Of a DNA stretch of 64,000 nucleotides, positions 45,890 through 57,300 are shown piece after piece. The stretch is taken from NCBI GenBank assembly GCA_003116995.1, contig BDSL01000026.1, positions 620,001-684,000 of the forward strand. The letters are read 5' to 3'. The stretch's first letter is position 1. Each line of letters opens with the position of its first letter. Position numbers and translations under genes: made by a program. This stretch comes from Yamagishiella unicocca (Eukaryota > Chlorophyta > Chlorophyceae > Chlamydomonadales > Volvocaceae). The notes under the pieces were generated by a model. It searched no databases. It saw only the letters and a program-made list of their open reading frames with translations, and was not told where the DNA came from.

Positions 45890-48606
45890 TCAGGGCGCGG
45901 CCCGCTCGTAAAAGAGGATGTAGCCGTGGTCCATGTTGTTCTGGCCGTAGTCGGACGTCGAGCCGAAGGTGCTCTGCACCTGGCTCTCCGTGATGAGCTC
46001 GACGTTCTCGTCGTCGAAGAACAGCCACTGGCTGCCGCTCTTTATGAGCGACACGTAGTGTCCTGCATGGGACAGCCGACCCAAGCCAGGGAGATAAGCG
46101 TCCGCAACACACCTTGCACGCATTGCCGCCACCACACGGTTTGGAGGGCTCCGGCCAGTACCGGTGGGTACCCACCGTGATGCGGCCCGCTGCCCACGTG
46201 GACCACGACGGCGGTGAGGTTGTAGAGCGTGTCCGCCCCCGCCGGGTCGTCGCCCGTGGTGTTGGCCAGCTTGAGCTCCATGGGGAAGACCACCCGGTAC
46301 ATCAGCTTGCGCAGCCTGGGGAGGGGCGGCGGAGGGCGCAGGGGGGCGGAGGTTTGAGGTGATCGGTGGGCGGGTGGCTAGGTGGGCGCGTGGCTAGGTG
46401 GGCGCAGGAAACCCGTCGAGGGGGAAGTACTGGATTGGGAGGTTAGCGAGGAAACCCGCGGAGGCGGTTTAGGAGGAGAACAATAGCAGGGTTGGAAGGG
46501 ACAAGAGAAGACATAGGGTGGGAGGGATGAGGTGACCAGTCGCCCGAAGGCCAGGCAGAGGGCTCGCCGGCCGCACCGGCTCACCTGCCCTGCGCCTCGA
46601 CGTACTTGAACCGCTTGAGGTGCAGGATCAAGCACGGCGGCACCGAGCGCAGCAGCATGCGCTTCTTGGCTTCCTGCAGGAGCGATCGCGGGCAGGTCGC
46701 TGTCAGCGCCGGCATGGCAGTGCCGTGGCAGTGTTGTGGCGGTGCCGTGAGAGCTGCCGCCACCATAGAGCCAACCATAGCGCCAACGGGCCCAACCGTA
46801 TACCGTAACCCAACACGACCGCCCACCTGTAGGCAGCAGCAGTGGTCGCAGAAGAACTTGTCGTCGCGATCTAGCATCTCCATGGAGCTGAGGGGGCGGG
46901 CGGGCGCAGGTGTGGAGTGAGGGGGAGCGGCAGCGGCAGCGGCAGGTGCTGTCAGCGCGCGGCGACCAAGGACAAGCAAGACGAGGTGAAAAGACGCTGC
47001 CTAACCACCGCCACCACCACCGCGGCCACCGCCACCACCACCACCACCACCGCCACCACCACCGGCCTGTAGCCACACGACCAGCGGAACCACATAGCCC
47101 CTCCCTCCACCTCACCCGCGTCAACCGGCGCGCACCTGAAGTTCCGCAGGCAGGACGTGAGCGACGTGTTCTGGTCGATCTCCAGGCTCAGGTCCATGAA
47201 CACCTCCTCGCGGCACGTGACCGTCTCGCAGTGCAGACACCGCGTCTCGTTGACCAGTTTACCCTGAGGGGCAAAAACACGGACCAGTTACTCGACGTGG
47301 AAAGTGTAGCTGGCGCATAGACTTCGGACACCAGGGGTTTTAAAGAGAATCCGCGAATCCACGGGGCGTGAAGGGGGCGCGAGCGCGGTGTGAGGAACGG
47401 AGTCGCACGTCAGCGCATCGCCCCACCCCACAGATACTGGGTATGCACTCTGATAATAACAGTGGCTTGGGCGAGCTACGCAGATGCAGCCACGGGCCCG
47501 CTGCCGTGTTGCACGCTCAGGGTCTCCTTGCCGCCAGGGCGCGCAACCAGCACCACGCGGCCCCCAGCAACAGCAGCACCACCACCACCACCACCGCCGT
47601 GCGCCCCTCCACAGAAGTCCCTACACAGAAGCACAGATCGCCTATCCGGTCGATCTCCCTGGTTCTGCAACACGTGAGGACCAACCTGGAAAATGTCATG
47701 CACCCACGTGTTGACTGGCTGCTGCGGCTGCTGCGGAGTCGTGGAGCCCCCTTTCGCCTCCAGCTCCAGCAGCTCGCAGCTCTGGTTGAGCAGGTAGTTG
47801 AGGAACTCGTGAGCATCCTGAGCGGACGGGAACAGAGACATGTCGAGGGTAGTGGAGGATTAACATAGTGGCGCAGGAGGCACGTGTTTCGCCACATTTC
47901 CCGCATTGCTTCACCAGGTCGTCCATGTGAGGGGCTCGTGTGTTCTATGCCGTATCTCCCCATAATACCTGGTGCATGTGCCCCCGGAACAGCTCGTTGT
48001 CGCGCTTCAGCCGCTGTACGAACTTCTTTGGTGAGATTACACCGACCTTCTTCTTGCTCGAGTTGATCTGCGACCATGAGGGTTTAACGCGCCAGGGGCG
48101 GGCTGCGACTGCTAGCGTGCAAGAGAGGCGCCCCTTCGTGACCGCGACGATTGGGAGCTGGCCGCGATAGGTTCTTTGCATGAAACGCATGCCGCGTGGG
48201 GTTTTTTATCGCCCATACACATGAGGCAGTCGAGGGAGGCTACTCCCTGCCGCCATGCTGTATCTGACGCCGGTTCGGGCGGCAAGGGGAGCATACACAC
48301 CTGGGCACCAAACGCCGTCGGCGGTCCCCGTACCCACCAGCCTCCATATGGACTACGCCCCGAACATGACTGAAAGCTCACCTGGCTGAAGAGGTCCGCA
48401 AGGCAGTTGAGCAGGTTCTCCTCGACGGTCGCCGGCAGTGCCCCGCCATACTTGAGCAGGCGCTCGCGGAAAGGCTTACAGAAGTAGAGAGCTTGCAGGA
48501 CCGAGTTGCAGTAACAAGTGTTCCCGAAGTTTTCAAGGCCGTAGTAACGTTCATCCTCTGGGGCCTCCGCCAGCGCCTTCTCCAGCTTGCTGGAGTTGGC
48601 CCCCAT
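45890..48606 (-). CDS. Ubiquitin-specific protease, USP12/USP46/plant UBP3-UBP4 type
   Basis: A C19 cysteine protease that removes ubiquitin from proteins. The Cys box is [18 protein letters not shown], with the nucleophile in NTCYCN. The [12 protein letters not shown] block, two zinc-binding pairs (CLHC; CDHC), the LHLKRFKY motif, the His box GHYVSLIK and DDENVE follow, ending [11 protein letters not shown]. Exons (descending): 48382-48606, 47969-48067, 47686-47817, 47136-47263, 46827-46887, 46585-46673, about 46176-46315 and 45890-46062. All phases agree, giving about 348 residues, close to the usual 350-370. The start [12 protein letters not shown] has Gly2 and Ser6, a good N-myristoylation signal, as in plant UBP3/4. 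USP12/46 proteins need WD-repeat partners for full activity. Nothing catalytic is missing. The 5' end faces the AT-richer region from 48607. Confidence 0.96.
46985..47062 (+). repeat. CCACCA/CCACCG microsatellite in a deubiquitinase intron
   Basis: A run of CCACCACCACCG-type triplets in the intron between the exons at 46827-46887 and 47136-47263. Confidence 0.85.
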
Positions 48607-50367
48607 GGCCCCGGCTCTGCACTTGCCGACTTTGCGTTTATCGGAAGAATGGGCTGAGACGGATCACTGCACTGAGGCCTGATATAACTTGCCTCGCGCA
48701 AGCGGCCTGACTATGTCCTACACATAGTTGAGGTACCCGTACGTGCGAGACCGCAAATTTGCTAAAAGACTACAAGTAGGCTATTACACAAGGTTGCCAA
48801 TCCAATTCGACTCATGAGCTTTTTAATCTAGTTTGGCCTTGCTTCAGGCATCCTTCCATGCAAAGTGGACGACGTAGGAATGATAATGTGCTTCGTTTAC
48901 TGGTAGCGTACGTATGATTCAGTTGGTTTAGCCGTTCTCTTGTTGGAGGTTAACGTCTGCTTGTTGCGAACGAGACCCTGCCTCATCTGGGCCTTACGGG
49001 CTTGCAGGAGCTTAACCAATCCTTACTACACCTCCGTTTGCTACTCTTCGCCGAGCTGAAGTACTGTCTGGGTAACGTCGCAGACCTGTGTCTTCAAACA
49101 CCTTAGATACTCACAGCGATACCAACAAGGTGTGTACAAATCTGCGGTGCCGAACGTGGAAGACGCCAAACCTCCCTGAGCTAGATTCGCTGTGACAGCC
49201 ATGGGCCTCATGCGGGAAAAGTCCAGGGCGGCGGTTAATCCTACTCAGCTTTCCCAGGCGCGACCTCCCGCGCTCAAATCTACGCGGGAAGGATGGACCG
49301 GACGGATGAGGGGGCTTGTCCTACGTGTCTGGGGTTACAGGATTAAGGAAACACAACGCCGGATGCGCATGTCGCGGTCTGGAGTGCGTGCCCTGGCACT
49401 GCCGCAACGTGGTATTTCGTCTGCCGACTACGGCGCATGCAGTCTCACACGCACCTCCTTTTGTACTTACCAGGCGTACCAACTTTTGTGCGGCTTCAGC
49501 ATACGGCGTAGCCTTTTAAATTCCCCACGATTACCTTGCTGATCCGGAGGCGCTGTGCCGATGCCCGTAACGTCAGCCCATGACCGCCAGGGGGAACAGT
49601 ATGTAGTACTGGAATAAAAGACGAGGCAGGGCTGTCAATCGCACATTGTCTCTCAGGACGATTGACAGCACGGAATCCAGGACGATTTGTCGTCATCGTG
49701 CCTCCAGTACCACAGCAAGGCAGGCAGCGCAGGGCAGTGGGAGCAGGATTGGCAGCTCGACAGCATGTGTGTCAATCTCCCAACGTCGGGTCCAGAAAGC
49801 CATCCTTTGACACCTTCCTAGATACCGTGGTCATCAGACGGTCTCACAACTGCCAGTCCCAGGCCATGTCCGTCCTTACAATTGGATACCGCACCGTGGG
49901 TTCCGTTGGCCGTTGATATTCGGTTTCGGTGACACATTTAACCAGCACCTTGTTGGACTACTGGCCCAACCTTAAACGGCCGGAACATCCTACTTTCCCC
50001 CAAATTATGTGCCGCCAAGTTTCTCTACTATGTCTCGTTTCCGTACGCACGTCGTACGAGTGCCATACGAGTTGACGCACAATAAAACTTAGCATCCTGC
50101 ACGCATGTATATTTGCAGCAAGGCCAGTACACCGAGTTCAACCACACCACACCATCACGAATACCTCCCGTCTGCTATTAGTGCAGAGCCTGGTCCGCCC
50201 CTAGCCCCTCTTCCTTCACCCTTGGGATCTTTGGCTAGTTATACCCCCATTCATTAATGTCGATGCCACAGTGCTTTCGTCATCAAAATCGCCCGAACGA
50301 AACTGTTATTGACCTTGAAGAGCCGACCTCGTTTCTAGGCCAATCTCGTGGTCCCAAGTAATGCCCT
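48607..50367. other. Intergenic region upstream of the deubiquitinase and downstream of ACL5
   Basis: About 1.8 kb of lower-GC sequence with many stops. It should hold the deubiquitinase promoter and the ACL5 3' UTR. An open plus-strand frame at 49201-49542 (about 114 codons from the ATG) has no recognised domain. I see no RNA gene. Confidence 0.5.
49876..49880 (-). terminator. TGTAA polyadenylation signal of ACL5
   Basis: TTACA on the plus strand, about 490 bases after the ACL5 stop at 50368-50370. Confidence 0.5.
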
Positions 50368-53300
50368 TCAGGCGCCGTCGGTACCCGCCCCCGCTCCCTT
50401 GACACCTGCCCCGTGGATGAATCGCGCGGTGTCCGCCGTGTAAATATCTGTTTCCGTGGCTAGCGCCGCTCGAACGATTTTGTTGAGTTGGCACAGGCCC
50501 GAAAACGTGGGTCCATCTAGGAAGCCCAGCGGCTGGTCGACCCGCTCCGCAATGCGCGCGTCGATCAACTCAGAGCTGAGCGGTACCTGAGGGAGGGCAG
50601 GCGGGAGACGAACAGAGGGGCAGCTGGCGTCAGGCCCTTCGGAGTGCCGTATACCTATGTGAACACCCACCGACACCGAGCCTCACGTTCCTCCATCCGC
50701 ACTTTCAGGAGGTAGCCACATCTACGTCCCCGCCTCCAGGCATATCGTCGGCGCCTGCTGCGCCGCGCAGCTACACCGGTCGTGCATCTGCGTGCACACC
50801 TCCTCCGCCTCCTCCTGGCTCACTCTCCCACCATTCAGCTTCATTTCGTCCCTAACTGCTGCTCCCGTTTTCCCTGCGGTTTGCGGTCGCCGTACGTTGC
50901 CGCCCCGAGTCACCTGCCCGGCCCGGCTCCAATATCAGCCGCATCCCGTCCTCAAGTGCTGCTCGACTGTCCCGCCCCCATGCGGCCCCCGCTGCATCCC
51001 AACGCGCCAAACCTGGCGCTGTCGTCCGGTCGTAGCCACCCCTCCCCTGCCTGTGTCGACAAGCTGTGTTGTGACCGGCCCGTACCCTGCCCAGCCAAAA
51101 CATGATACCATTCTCCACTCGCCGCATCGCATTGCCCTGCACCCCTCGTGCTGACCCCTAGCTGCGGCAGCCCGTAACCCAACCTCGCTTCGTGCTCGCG
51201 GACTTCAACGTCTGATGTGTCCACAAACACCCAGATCCACATCCAGAAACTAACGTGCCTCCCTGCTAGTCTTACCCCCGGCCGTTTCCAAGTCCGTCCG
51301 CCATTCTGCATCCCTGCCCAGGCCCAAACACGCCCACCGCAACGCCACGTGCTCGATCCACACTGCGCCCACTCCACCCACCTGATCCGCGTCCTTAAAT
51401 GCCAGGTTGTAGCCCCACGCGTCGCAAAACGACGGGATGTGCTGCGCGTACGGCACCACCACGGGAAACACCGACCGGATGGTCGCGTGGATGGCGCTGA
51501 ACACCTCCCGACATGAGAGAAAGCCGGCGGGGCCGCTCTGCGTGATGAAGACGCCTCCCGGCGCCAGCTTGCGCAGCACCACGTTGCGGTAAAACTCCTG
51601 TAGCCAGCAGCAACCAAGCGGGGTTCAACGGAACGGCCGGGACCCCCATTGTAGCGCGACCCAAAGGAAGCATGGGCGGAAATGCCGTCCGTCCCCAATC
51701 TTGTCACATGCTCCCAATGCTCGATCCACGCCAGGACCCCGAAGTCAGCCGCCGGAGACATATATGAGACGCGTCGCGTTGCGTGCCGTGTTGCGGGTCG
51801 CCTCACCTGCGTGTATAGTTGATAGCAAGGCCCACCGTCCAGCGGGTCCGCCAGATCGGATATGATGACATCGTACGACTCGTCCTCTGCCTTTTCTAGT
51901 TGCAACCGCGCGTCATCGTTGATGAGGGTCATGCGCGGGTCCGCAAACGCCGCCGTGTTGCGCGCCAGGTGCTTTGAGCAGAAGTCGGTGACCACCTGTC
52001 GCCACGGCGGAGCAGGAGGGGCAGTATCGCACGTGATACCCCCAGTAGCACACATGATACCCCACGCGACAAAGCATCCGCTGCGGCTGCGGCGTGGCTT
52101 CACTGCTGGCTCCTCCCGCTGCGTCCTGCCGGCGCTTCCAGCGGCGCCTCTGCTGCCGCGGCAGGCAGGTCGCGCCCCGATTCTGGCAAAGCCCCTGATG
52201 AGTCCATAATCGACGGCCGCAACGCACACATAGTCCAGCTCATCAGCTGCTGGCGTTGAAGACCACCTCCACGCAAATAACGCTAGGACTGCACAACGTG
52301 GCTGATAACGACTTCGCCGAGGGCTGCGGGAGCGGCGCGATCGAGCAGCGCGGCTGGCCGGTATGGGCCGGCACCGGGCTGTAGCACGGCTGGAACTGGA
52401 AGCTAGAGGCCTTGGCCCCGGCTCGCAAAGAGACCGCGTGTTGGTACGGACCCCCGGGGACGGCCAGCAGCAGGCCTGGCACGGCCAATCAGGAATTGCT
52501 TGCGGGCGAACAGCCAGGTCTGCTGCCAGCTGGGAGTCGAGTGGCACTGTCCTGGCGTACATGGACCATCTGTGGACGCGACCCAAATCGCTGTAAGGGC
52601 CCTCACTGGTGAACTGCGTCGACGGCCACCCCGGTGCGCGCCAACGAGCAACGACCCTGCCCCACCAGCTCGCTTGGACCACATGCGCAGGCATACAACA
52701 TTACGGACATCGCCGTTCCTCGCAAAGCCAACCCCAACCCGGTTGAGTCATATCGCACCTTGTCGATGTCCACCATCACCACTCGCTCGACAGACCGATG
52801 CCGCAGCACCTCGCGAGCGGTCGCACCCTCACCGCCTGACCGAAGAGCGCGGAGCAAGCGGACCGGAAGAGGAAGGCAAGCAGTTTGGTCAGCCTCTGTG
52901 CATTTGGAGGCAGCTTACGCGCAGCACAGCGCGGAGCACAGCACAGGGGCAGGGCACTCTGCCGTGAGGGCACCACGGCAAGACACATCCCCCCCGATAT
53001 CCCCGCCAACTACCTCCGCCTACCCCCTAGCGACCATTCCAAAGCCTACACACGCTCCGCCACAGCAGGTGGAGAGCATAGCCCTACATCCCGGGTTGCA
53101 ACCCCAAGGAATACGCGTTTCCCACCTAGATGTCTTCGCGCTTACCTCCCATGATGAAAACCCGCTTGGGGTTCTGGTGATGCAGCAGAGGTGGGTGCAC
53201 CAACAACTCGTGGTATACCTGCGCATGCACGTTACGTTAAAAAGAGTATTGACTAGGGGACGGGAGGGGGGTATTGATTGAGGCCCAGCCCCGTCCACAT

Positions 53301-53878
53301 TGCCCGCAATGCATTCTTGTAGAGGGATCCCATGTGTGTGAAGGTTATTGGTTGGTGGACCTAGCCCAGCGGCCAAGTGCCTCTGCCGCCCGCTCCTGGG
53401 AGTTCGTTGCGCGCAACGTCAAGGAATTCCCGCTCGAATCGCCACAGAACGAACCTGCTCGTCGGCTTCAGTGCTCTGCATTTTCCCATCTAGCAGCAAG
53501 ACCTGAACAGATTATACGCATCCCACTGGTCAGTCATCATGAGTAGGCTGCGCCGCCATTACGGTGCAAGGACCAATTACATAGCCCCTTAAGGCACAAG
53601 CAACATTTCACACGTGTATGTATGCTGCAAATTGAGCTTAGCATACAGCATCGCTTTGCTTACCTTTCCCCAGGTTGGCGTGTCAACTAGGTCGACTTCC
53701 TGAAACTCGCTTCTGCCCGAGAACAGCACAGCTGAAACACGGTAGGACCATCGATAATCGTCGCCCAGGTCCTCCTCAAGCTGAGATGTGTGCAGCAAGA
53801 CGGGTCGGCGACCACGACAGGGAAAGCTATGTCTGAGTAATCGGCACTTACCCATAGCCGCTTGGCGTAAGCAGACAT
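50368..53878 (-). CDS. ACL5: Thermospermine synthase (ACL5-type aminopropyltransferase)
   Basis: It transfers an aminopropyl group from decarboxylated S-adenosylmethionine to spermidine. The start at 53876-53878 gives MSAYAKRLW, spliced to LEEDLGDDYRWSYRVSAVLF. Then come LLLDGKMQSTEADEQ, VYHELLVHPPLLHH, the SAM-binding VFIMGGGEGATAREVLRH, VVMVDIDK, ISDLADPLDGGPCYQLYT and GGVFITQSGPAG, ending DTARFIHGAGV. The DLADP..GGPCYQLYT block is the ACL5/thermospermine synthase version rather than the spermidine synthase one. Exons (descending): 53852-53878, 53664-53780, 53455-53502, 53146-53218, 52759-52835, 51807-51995, 51382-51597, 50368-50586; all phases agree, giving about 321 residues, slightly short of the plant enzymes because the N-terminus is brief. 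No targeting peptide, so it is probably cytosolic. It is divergent from NADA, with starts 466 bases apart. A spermine or other tetraamine product cannot be excluded from sequence. Confidence 0.95.
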
Positions 53879-54344
53879 GCTGAAAAGTTGCTTAAGGGTG
53901 CCTTCTTGCCAATTTCGCCCCCGAGAAGCGCAGAGCCCGTATTATGGCGACCCACGAAAGGTAGTTGATCAACGCGAATCTCGCATACGTGCACTTCTAT
54001 TATCAGGTATATGTATAAGTAAAAATGTTACCCCGTTGGTGCGATTACTGGAACATCGGCGGCGGCCTCGCCGTACTTTTGTTATTCATGAGCATAGATG
54101 GGTGTCATACCAGGTACGCCATTAATTTGAGAACAGGAAGGATTTTTCTGGACTGATATGGTACTTTTTCAACTGATGGCAACATATTAACCGGTCGTCT
54201 CAGCGTTGTTTTCAAGCTGAGGAGGAACTAGAGGCTGTATAAGCTAAAATATAAGGCCAGCACCTGTACTGATTACGCTATAAAGCCTCTTAGCCCACCG
54301 GTTTGATCTGCGCGTGTTTAGGACTGGGCTTCCGCTTCGCCACT
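53879..54344. promoter_or_regulatory. Divergent promoter region between ACL5 and NADA
   Basis: A 466-base AT-rich stretch separates the two start codons. It must hold both 5' UTRs and promoters unless an untranslated first exon of NADA lies elsewhere. I see no convincing TATA box or repeated operator-like element. Confidence 0.5.
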
Positions 54345-57300
54345 ATGTACTCCCGCCCCAATACACAGCGGGCGAACCCAACCTGCGGTTCGAGGACCAG
54401 TTGCGGCACCCCAGCACCAATCCACTGCGGATGTGGGCAGCGCAGGCTCCAGACACTGGTCGACCACTCGCGCACTTTGCGATGGAGCCATCAGGAGCGA
54501 CTGCTGGTAAACGTTGCACTTCTCGCTTCGTGTTTTGGCGCTTACCCTATCTTTTTTCCGGCTCGTTCTAATAGGTAATTGAATGGTACCCGCTGCGTGC
54601 GCAGGTGACTGGCGAGGCGACTAACAGCGTCGGCAGCGTCTGTACTGACATCACCAACTCCGGCGCCAGCGGTTCTGGATTTCAACATACTGAAGGATTG
54701 CCTCCTTTGATACAATCCGCCCTTGAGCGACTGACAGGCGCCGACGATGCCAAGGAACGCCTTAGGTGTGTTGAAACGTTTTACGCGTGACGAGTCATGG
54801 ATGTGAGGGGAACGGTAGCAGATGGCGGATAGGAAATGTGCGGATGCGTTCCAGTACCCTGGTGTTCTGTGTCCTGTGGTTGCGGGGGTAGTCACACTTC
54901 GCGAGCCGCCCTCGATGCCGCAGGCGGCTATTGGAACTGGGTTCGGCGCTTGATCCATTGCCATCCGAGCAGCGCACTGCCGCGCATCGGGTGATGGGCT
55001 GCACCGCGCAAGTGTGGCTCACGGCCCAGCTGGATGCATCCACCGGGCGACTGCAGTTTCAGGTAAGGGTCGGGAACAGCCGGCCGCAGGGCAAGGCAAG
55101 AGTGCACCCCAACCCAGCGTTCGTGTGGCTTATCACTCGCGGCATGACAACCGCCGGCCGACGGTTGCGGTGGGGTGAAGGATCCTAACACGGCCGGGGC
55201 CAGGGATAGTGTTCCTATGGACAGGGGCGGGGCATTCCGCTTCCCGTCTTTCCTATCCTGCTGATGCAGCCACGTAAGCGTACCTTCCTAAGCTGCCGCC
55301 ACACTGCTTGCGACTGCCGGTGACAGGGCTGGAGCGACAGCGAGCTAACCCGGGGCTTGGTCGCGCTGCTGGTGAAAGGGCTGAGCGGCTGTACAGCGGA
55401 GGAGGTGCTGGAGGTGGGTTGCAAAGGGTGCCACGTACGAAGGCAGCGAGCACGGCTGCGGGTGCGCGTACAACCAGCAAGGTGGCGACTGCTGCCCGGA
55501 ACTGCGATAATTTTAGGTCGTTTCTGGGGAGGACTCGAAGCACCAGTCGTACTTCGTACGCGTCGTCTGCAGTGTCCTTGGCCCAACACCTCTCCATCAT
55601 GGGCGGGTCCTCTACGGTATTCGTTGCAACGCAGCCACCTCGCTCACCCTCGTCGCTGTATCGTGGCCGCCGTACCATGGCCCGTGGTGCTTGCCGATAG
55701 GTGTCGTCCGCCGTCCTGCTGAAGCAGCTATCGGTCGTACTGGGTCCCGGGGTGCTGTCGCCGAGCCGCACGAACGGCTTCGCGAACATGGTGGAGTCCG
55801 CGAAGAAGCGCGCCCGGCTGCTGGCACTGCCGGAGACGATGGCGGTGTTTCCGTCGTTGCTGATTTCGGCTGGCGCGCTGGAACCACAGGTACGACGCGT
55901 ACGACGGCGTGGGGTTGAGCTGAGTCGCGTGCACGCATGCGTCCACAACACAGAAGTTCCCATCTTGATGCCGGTAAACCTGTCCGCAAGCCAGTGCTTG
56001 TGGTTGCGGGTGTGGCAGCCAAGACATACACGCTGTCCCGCACAGCCGCCGTCTTATCACCACTAAGCATTGGCCTTGACGGCACAAGCTCCAAAATGAG
56101 GATACTGAGGTCGCGGGCTCCGGCCCCGCCTCTGGTCTTCCGTAGCTGCTTACTAATCCTTGCTTTTGCACTCGCCGCCGTCCTGACCTGTCAGGGAGCA
56201 TTCGCCCAGGCCCAGGCGCAGTTCCTACAACCGGATCAGCGACAGGTGGGAGTGTGGCGGCTGGCTGTGGCGCGCGCTGTGCCGGGCTCTGAGTTTTAAG
56301 AGCTTAAGCGGATGGCGAGATCGGGCAGGAGGACGGCTGGAAGGGTGTTGGTCATCCGGGGGCAGCACCTGGGGTTCGCGGCTTCGTTAACGTGCCGACC
56401 GCTGCCGTTTTTATGGACACGTAATAGCAATAGCTATTTTACGGCAGCTAACAGCAAGGCGTCCATTGGCATTGCGCAGGTCTGCCGGCTGGCGGAGGTG
56501 CTGAGGCAGAAGCAGATTGGCGTGGTGGCGCACTTCTACATGGACCCGGAGGTGCAGGTGGGTGCGATGTAGTGCTAGTCGTGCCGCTTCCGTTGGGGCG
56601 TCACTAGTGTCTGCCCTGCCCTCCGCAAATGTGCATGGCGTGCGACAATGTTCTTTGCCCTCCCAACCCTCCGCCACGCTCACCCGTATCAGGGCGTCCT
56701 GAGCGCGGCTGCCGAGCAGTGGCCGCACATCGCTATCAGCGACTCGTTAGTGATGGCGGATACTGCTGTCAAGATGGCGGAGGCGGGGTGCAGGTACGCG
56801 TCACCGTGTGCTGTATGCTGTGTGCTGTGTGCTGCGGAAGGGTGACTTGCCGTACACGGGTTTTCCTCGCACCCTCAGTGGCGCGGCCGTGTGCCCCTGT
56901 TTTGTGTGCGCAGGTCCATATGCGTCCTTGGGGTGGACTTCATGAGTGAGAACGTAAGGGCCATCCTGGACGAGTCGGGGCATCAGGATGTGCAGGTGAG
57001 CGTGGGTGTCGCGTCCACATAGGTTGCTGGGTTATTGCAGCGGTCCGCACCCGCGGTACACCCGGCCGCAACCAAGCCGCTCTCCATTTGGCGCCTGATT
57101 GGCTTCCAATGTCGTACATGTGCACCCGCCCAGGTGTACCGGCTCGCAGAGGCTGAGATCGGCTGCTCGCTGGCGGAGGCTGCTGAGTCGGAATCGTACA
57201 TGTCGTACCTAGCGGAGGCGGGGAAGACTCCGGACAGGTGAGGGGACAAGGGCCGCGTGCGGTTGGTGGCCGGGGAGGGAGAGGCGGTGGGGATGATGCG

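Noticed and set aside
46378..47124. 248-codon minus-strand ORF with Trp/Arg runs
   Set aside because: The runs come from the CCACCA microsatellite in a deubiquitinase intron; only the short conserved exon parts are coding.
50952..52694. 580-codon minus-strand frame
   Set aside because: It runs through two ACL5 exons and their introns because GC-rich introns lack stops. The aligned family blocks define the real exons; the intronic residues have no homology.
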